In this document: piece after piece, positions 60,201-64,000 of the stretch
Position numbering within the stretch: the stretch's first letter is position 1
Layout: every line of letters begins with the position of its first letter
Virus record (IMG/VR): IMGVR_UViG_3300043773_000401
Location: 1-64,000 of that record
Direction: 5' to 3' (one strand)
DNA from: a virus
Length of the DNA: 64,000 bases
The notes under the pieces: generated by a model
Database searches by the model: none
Told to the model about the DNA's origin: nothing
Seen by the model: only the letters and a program-made list of their open reading frames with translations
Translations under genes and position numbers: made by a program

Positions 60201-63200
60201 CCAGTTGCAACTCCTGTAGTTCCTGGTTGTGTTAATCCAGTAACAAAGTTTACAGTTGTATCTGGTCTTACTATAGGTATAAGTAGTCTTGCAAGTAATG
60301 CTTCTCCTTCTGTAGCTTGTGGACTAGCTAGTATTGCAGCTAGTACATCCTTAGCACTTTTAGCAGTAGATACTTTAGGGTCAACACCAAATGTAGCAGC
60401 TAACTGAGCTAGAGTTCTGGTATCTGAAGCATCTTTTGTAGCAAAACTTTCATCAAATTCACCAGCAGGTCTTCTTTCAATAATAGTCTTTTGCATTAAA
60501 GGTCTGCCTATTTCACGTTCATGTTCAGCAATAAGCTCTAATGCTTTATTATATTTTTCAATTATAGCAGGATCATTAGATGCAGCATTTACTTCTACAT
60601 AATCACCTTTATCTATATCTGCTGGTATTAGTAAAAACTTAGGCATTCTACCTGCTCTGAAGTCAGCTACACTATCTGGGTCTAAGAACATTCCATTATC
60701 AAATAGTTTCTGGAAAAATTTATTAGTAGATAGTATCTTTTTAAATTCTAAGTAGCCTTCTTTAAGATATGTTTTACGATTAGCAGCTACATCTTTTAAT
60801 ATGTTAGATAGTCTTTCTACATGCTCAGCAAAGTTTCTAGGATTAGATAAAATGTTTACTGCCGTTACAGCAGACCTTTGATCTTGTTTAAGAGCATAGA
60901 AGTCAATTAGTTTTTGTAAGCTTTCTTCTAGGTTATCATCTAGTAATGACTCATCTTCTTTAGCTGCCAATTCTTTCATGTAACCAAAGTAAGCTTCTTT
61001 TAAATTGGCTACTGAGTTATTAAGAAGCTCATTATCTTTTTCTGTTTCATAGTCTAAGAATTCTTCTCTTGTCATAGAAAGAATCTTATCATATTCTTGA
61101 GTCTGCTCAGTTAGTCTTTGCTCTAATGCACTAATATAGCTTTTATTAGCTTCAATAGCATCTTCTATTTCTTTTCTTTTAACTGGATCAGTTTCTGTTT
61201 CTAAGTCTACTTCTAACTCATCAATTATAAGATTAGCTTGATCTATATCCTGAGTAATTTCTTTTGATGTAGTTTCTCTTTGTTCAGATAGTTTTGTTCT
61301 GAATTCTTCATCTGTTTTATATTTCTCAGATAATTCAGCAGCACGGGTATCTTTTGATTCTAATCTAGCTCTTATATCAGATAGTGATTTGATAGAGTTA
61401 TACATTTTAGATAATCTATCATACTTAGCTTGTTTTTCTTTAGCTTGTTTTTTCTGTTCAGCTGTAGCTTCCTTAGATGAATAAGCACTTATCTCTGAAG
61501 ATAGAATACCTAGTTCATTAGATATGAAACCTAAATCAAAAAGAATACTTACATCGGTAGCTTTAATTTTTTTACCACCAGGACTAGCAACTACTTCATT
61601 AAGCATTGTTTCCATCCTATCAGCTATTCTTTCAATATTATAGTTATTGAATGTAAAGTGTAATCTAGCTATATCATATGCTCTTCCTGTTATATTATCT
61701 TTAGGAAAATCATATCTACCATATTTGTTATTAAAGTAGTTCCAGTTACTTATATACTTCTCAGCATTAGTAATAGTATTTTCTAATCTTTTTCTAACAT
61801 TAGCACCATCTTCTTGTTCTGGTTTTGCTTCAATTGCTTGTAAGAGTTCATCATCAGTTAGATCTCTTAAACTTTTGAGCTGATCTAAGATTATATCTGC
61901 TTTATCATTAGCTAGTAATGTATGTATATGAAGTGCAAGAGAAGCATCTTTACCATCATGGAATCTTTTTGCATCACCTAGTTCTGCAGCTGTCTGCATT
62001 TCTAATGCTAGATTCCTTTGTTCTAAAGCATTCTGTTCTATAAGAGAGAAGATCTCTTGAGGTGTTGAGCCACTCTTTTGCATCTCAACAGCATTCATTG
62101 CTTCTATAAGATTATCTAAAGCTTTATCTCTAGCTTCTTTTTCTTTCTTAAGAGCTTCTTTGTTTTGTATTTCTACTCCTAAAATCTTATCAGGTCCATA
62201 CTTTTGATAAATAGAAACAGGTGCTTCAAAAACTACTTTTTGAGTAACTTGTGATAAACCACCCATTAATAAACCAGATAGGAATACATCTAATCCTTGT
62301 GCAGACATTTGACTTTCTACACCAGCACCAAATGCTTTTAACATAATTTCTTTATTACCAGCTAGCTGAGGATTCTTGTATATAGATGAGTAGTAATCTT
62401 TTATTGCTACTGATACTCCTTCTTGATAAAGTTCTTGTACACCCTCAATATAATTAGCTGCACCATATCTTAATAGTCCACCAGTTCCAGCTAATCCAGC
62501 TTGTTTATAAAAAGCTCTTTTAGTTAAAAGTCCTAATCCTCTTTCATATGCTTTATAGGCATCAGTACCTAGTTTTTTCCAATCATTATTTTTAAGAATT
62601 ATTTTACCAGCTGTTTGTAATCTAGTAAAGTTAAATCCTTTTAATGCTTTATCTAATACAAGCTTATTGCTATATAAGATAGCAGGTATATTGGCTAGTG
62701 TTGTTTTATCACCAGCAGTCTTAGCATTTTGATATATTTCTTTTGCAGCATCACTTTCAGCATCTGGTATTCTTCCATTCTGTTGATAGTATTCATGCAT
62801 GAGTTTATCAAACTGATCTTTTTGTACAAATCCACCTTCTAGTTTAGCTTCATCAAAAGCAGCATTAATCATCCTCATATCTCTATAGAATGCACCAAAG
62901 CCTTTTCTTAACATTGCTGCATCAGATAGTTTATCTACATGTTTTAGTTGATTAAAACCTCTTATATAATCTGTTGTTTGTTCTAAAGGGTTAAAAAAGT
63001 CTAGAGCAGCTCTACCAGCTCCTGCTCCAAATGCTTTAGCTCCTGCAAAAAAGTTTCTAGCAGTAGATACATCTCTAAGAGTATGTACAGTTTGTTTTAA
63101 GGACTTAACTCCTTTTACATAATCTAATACTTTAGATATTTCATTACCTAATCTAAATACATTTTGTCCAGTTTTAGCTGCTGCAAATCCACTAGCTCCA

Positions 63201-63934
63201 CCACCAGTAGCAAAAGACACACCCATTAAAGCTACTTCTTCAAGAAGTATTTCTGTTAATATACCAGCTGTATATGCAAAGTTACCTACTAAGTTAGTAA
63301 AGAAAGCACCTGTCCCTCCTCTTGATGAGTTAGCTATGGACATTGCTTTTTCCATCTTCTCAGCATTTTTGATATCACCAGCTAAACTATAGTCTCCCCA
63401 GTTTTCAAAGTTACCTACAATTGCATCTTGCCATAGGGTACCCCATTGACCAGTCATTCTAGAAAAATCATCTGCCCAGCTAGAGTTAGCATTATATAAT
63501 GATTCATTATCTCTGAATGGTGAAAAGCCAAGTTCTTTAAACTTTGGATGATGATAATATCTATTATAATTCAAACCATACATTGAGCCATTAAAGCTTA
63601 TTGGTTTGAAAGCTGCCATCTCATCTTGATAAGCAGCACCATTTCTTAACTTATCTGCAAATAAAGATACACGTTTATCAGCAGGCATATTTAATGATCT
63701 AGCTGGATTAGGACCAGTCATTACATTACCTGATAAATAATTTTGAATATTTACTGATTTCTCAAACCCATTTGGTACAGCATTTTTTAATGCAGAGGTA
63801 AGAGCATAAGTATTTTTCTCATTTTCATATTGCTGATTAAACTCACTAGTTACATCCTGAACTATCTTAGTAGCTTCATCCTTATTTTTGTAATATGAAT
63901 TCCAGTCAAAATTTTGTAAAGGATTTTCTGGCAT
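57203..63934 (-). CDS. Giant protein with PD-(D/E)XK and P-loop domains, 2,243 aa
   Basis: Directly upstream of the RNA polymerase gene (17-base gap). A hydrophobic helical segment is near 215-250 (GILTEILLEEVALMGVSF). A zincin-like region with IIREVLKSIL at about 1,260 lacks the metal histidines. A PD-(D/E)XK nuclease core is at about 1,680-1,720: GTIDMLAV, VFIIDLKTT, IQLNAYREL. A P-loop kinase/NTPase follows at about 1,965-2,080: ATPGTGKTTLGRMF, LIIDMD, and NPDKIILTGT. Long coiled coils lie between. The C-terminus is acidic and ends DCGL. Probably ejected with the DNA; the nuclease and kinase could act on host nucleic acids or be structural remnants. Confidence 0.75.
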   Translation of the reverse strand: MPENPLQNFDWNSYYKNKDEATKIVQDVTSEFNQQYENEKNTYALTSALKNAVPNGFEKSVNIQNYLSGNVMTGPNPARSLNMPADKRVSLFADKLRNGAAYQDEMAAFKPISFNGSMYGLNYNRYYHHPKFKELGFSPFRDNESLYNANSSWADDFSRMTGQWGTLWQDAIVGNFENWGDYSLAGDIKNAEKMEKAMSIANSSRGGTGAFFTNLVGNFAYTAGILTEILLEEVALMGVSFATGGGASGFAAAKTGQNVFRLGNEISKVLDYVKGVKSLKQTVHTLRDVSTARNFFAGAKAFGAGAGRAALDFFNPLEQTTDYIRGFNQLKHVDKLSDAAMLRKGFGAFYRDMRMINAAFDEAKLEGGFVQKDQFDKLMHEYYQQNGRIPDAESDAAKEIYQNAKTAGDKTTLANIPAILYSNKLVLDKALKGFNFTRLQTAGKIILKNNDWKKLGTDAYKAYERGLGLLTKRAFYKQAGLAGTGGLLRYGAANYIEGVQELYQEGVSVAIKDYYSSIYKNPQLAGNKEIMLKAFGAGVESQMSAQGLDVFLSGLLMGGLSQVTQKVVFEAPVSIYQKYGPDKILGVEIQNKEALKKEKEARDKALDNLIEAMNAVEMQKSGSTPQEIFSLIEQNALEQRNLALEMQTAAELGDAKRFHDGKDASLALHIHTLLANDKADIILDQLKSLRDLTDDELLQAIEAKPEQEDGANVRKRLENTITNAEKYISNWNYFNNKYGRYDFPKDNITGRAYDIARLHFTFNNYNIERIADRMETMLNEVVASPGGKKIKATDVSILFDLGFISNELGILSSEISAYSSKEATAEQKKQAKEKQAKYDRLSKMYNSIKSLSDIRARLESKDTRAAELSEKYKTDEEFRTKLSEQRETTSKEITQDIDQANLIIDELEVDLETETDPVKRKEIEDAIEANKSYISALEQRLTEQTQEYDKILSMTREEFLDYETEKDNELLNNSVANLKEAYFGYMKELAAKEDESLLDDNLEESLQKLIDFYALKQDQRSAVTAVNILSNPRNFAEHVERLSNILKDVAANRKTYLKEGYLEFKKILSTNKFFQKLFDNGMFLDPDSVADFRAGRMPKFLLIPADIDKGDYVEVNAASNDPAIIEKYNKALELIAEHEREIGRPLMQKTIIERRPAGEFDESFATKDASDTRTLAQLAATFGVDPKVSTAKSAKDVLAAILASPQATEGEALLARLLIPIVRPDTTVNFVTGLTQPGTTGVATGIQIDLRYGAAEFNNANTPMERVIIREVLKSILTTEYSKDSAFKEEIDRMFENANNWFALEENKEKYAALYQIKPLGLSTPEEFMTEAMTNPRFQALLALIKSTKPAYKSLFQELFDAFKQVLRELIRGDIDGSLVKEAVDIISSRIFAAPSPGGIVTKLDVTSVENLTNAIKNEEFDTLPNDLLAEMQAEAMANGASDYVEFYKSSPNIPPLLQRYALRTQKMEEPTPGEILSLTPAEKVELLKDLGYSEDQISKMPEEDQNTIIDNMIFEPSSEVATKRSVIMMDIKKRLLPLTSKPLQLKTITDADGKVKSVYVDEDDNEYGRVSDLKPEFKGTANKLKAATARGTHIDDLLREYLDPDSTITSLDQFYRKAMELLEQKRNSSNPETREDFSNLNTTPEFYKQLYVVLKDIRVTLKKKGFVLLTNVPTLYGEIKGKRAGTIDMLAVNSEGEVFIIDLKTTEEGVNRFNTPDKTKADEIQLNAYRELLKQRTGIEVKRILVLPLEATFDIKTRSYTSVKRSSNPDKADDKTIIIDSSRDIFQILGIPKPEVTEVTETPIVVEARLALEKSPEAYGLTAEQVTALTSDQILEIYNKGPVPVTPTTDIQDKKAEIETLKESIKLRQKRSLSKVVPQTKTDVKTGAKRITGYAMLYYPPSFDGVTNWNIVEKIEAKTEQEVINKINAKYDAELDALETKPVTGTQGTTEVAIKPEYIGKIIYATPGTGKTTLGRMFPGLIIDMDQVLADLIEEQTGDVLTDLERNNIGKAIYDRLATGALKNKTFYSEAFRKMKELKADNPDKIILTGTYAFIDTPTYKKALDVLFISSEDQDFMNHMAVRGNTPEEITSTLAKYRAAESVFVPTKKQKVIRIGGVASSNNLANVLTGQAEVTEAMQVSKADSQMILDFAKQVREAEGDIAKLTEIKDKVAEYIAERAKNMVTIDTKFLSELIETKMKQASGKNIKFDSETKDGISKDDSDFPNGPADPDDSDLPSDCGL

Positions 63935-63936
63935 GA

Positions 63937-64000
63937 TTACTTATTTAAGTATTGGTTTATATCATATGAAACATTCTTATTATTTCTAAGAGCCATCTTA
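63937..64000 (-). CDS. 3' end of an upstream late gene (partial)
   Basis: On the minus strand the last codons read ...MALRNNKNVSYDINQYLNK followed by TAA (63937-63939), two bases before the ATG of the 2,243-residue protein. The frame is open to the window edge, so it continues beyond, or begins at the ATG at 63994-63996 as a tiny peptide. Too short to identify; a structural or assembly gene is expected here. Confidence 0.5.
   Translation of the reverse strand, partial: KMALRNNKNVSYDINQYLNK

Noticed and set aside
59184-60407. Plus-strand frames of 98-131 codons opposite the 2,243-residue gene
   Set aside because: Antisense shadows, rich in Ser and Leu; no upstream signals.
1-64000. Stop-codon reassignment, as in some crAss-like phages
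   Set aside because: All three stop codons end well-defined genes and the giant reading frames are open under the standard code.
1-64000. CRISPR arrays, insertion sequences or integrase/attachment sites
   Set aside because: No regularly spaced repeats, transposase or integrase motifs seen; the only mobile-type genes are the HNH and GIY-YIG nucleases.

Overview
This window is most likely part of the genome of a crAss-like phage (order Crassvirales) that infects a Bacteroidota host. Three things support this. (i) A minus-strand block encodes three enormous proteins of about 2,243, 3,777 and 2,578 residues; the middle one carries the GGDFDIDK catalytic signature of the virion RNA polymerase known from crAss-like phages. 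(ii) Several plus-strand genes are preceded by the Bacteroidota host promoter, TTTG then 19-21 bases then TAnnTTTG. (iii) The sequence is AT-rich, genes are packed with 4-base ATGA overlaps, and there are two opposed gene blocks. The standard genetic code fits: TAA, TAG and TGA all end genes, and the giant genes do not need recoding.

Layout. Positions 1-2551 (minus) hold the end of a late block: a repeat-rich tail-fibre-like protein running off the left edge, two small unknown proteins and a metallophosphoesterase. Positions 2552-2935 form a purine-skewed divergent control region. Positions 2936-5918 (plus) are an array of small, mostly monocistronic cassettes. Each has a copy of the motif AAACCCTTTTG upstream and most end in a hairpin terminator; one cassette has no ORF and looks like a structured small RNA. 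Positions 6030-19645 (plus) are accessory genes: PcfJ-like, AT-hook, exported proteins, an OB-fold/SSB candidate, an HNH protein, an SF2 helicase, a ClpS adaptor, RNase HI, an AlkB-like dioxygenase, a tRNA-like element beside an HNH homing-type endonuclease, many small unknowns including an Acb2/Tad1-like candidate, and a lysis group with a signal-peptide-bearing muramidase. One convergent minus-strand gene sits at 19593-19910.

Positions 19933-26219 are replication and recombination: a DnaA domain IV protein, uracil-DNA glycosylase, DnaB-type helicase, Sak4-like ATPase, a probable ssDNA-binding protein, primase and a GIY-YIG protein. Positions 26203-32102 form a MoxR/VWA module with a DUF6915-like protein and three proteins that share one short domain. 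Positions 32099-38057 add a PD-(D/E)XK nuclease, a family B DNA polymerase ending in a clamp-binding motif, further unknowns and a dNMP kinase. A terminator at 38081 separates this from the convergent giant genes (38116-63934, minus).

How it probably works (inference). The giant proteins are packaged and delivered with the DNA. The virion RNA polymerase transcribes the early array from AAACCCTTTTG promoters. Host polymerase then uses the TAnnTTTG promoters for replication genes. The giant proteins also carry a GHKL ATPase domain, several zincin-type HExxH motifs (one degenerate), a PD-(D/E)XK domain and a P-loop domain, so the phage may inject a multi-enzyme kit. The MoxR/VWA module and the acquired host-interaction factors (ClpS, Acb2/Tad1-like, exported proteins) are the most unusual content outside the giants. 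All calls rest on reading motifs by eye; no database search was possible.
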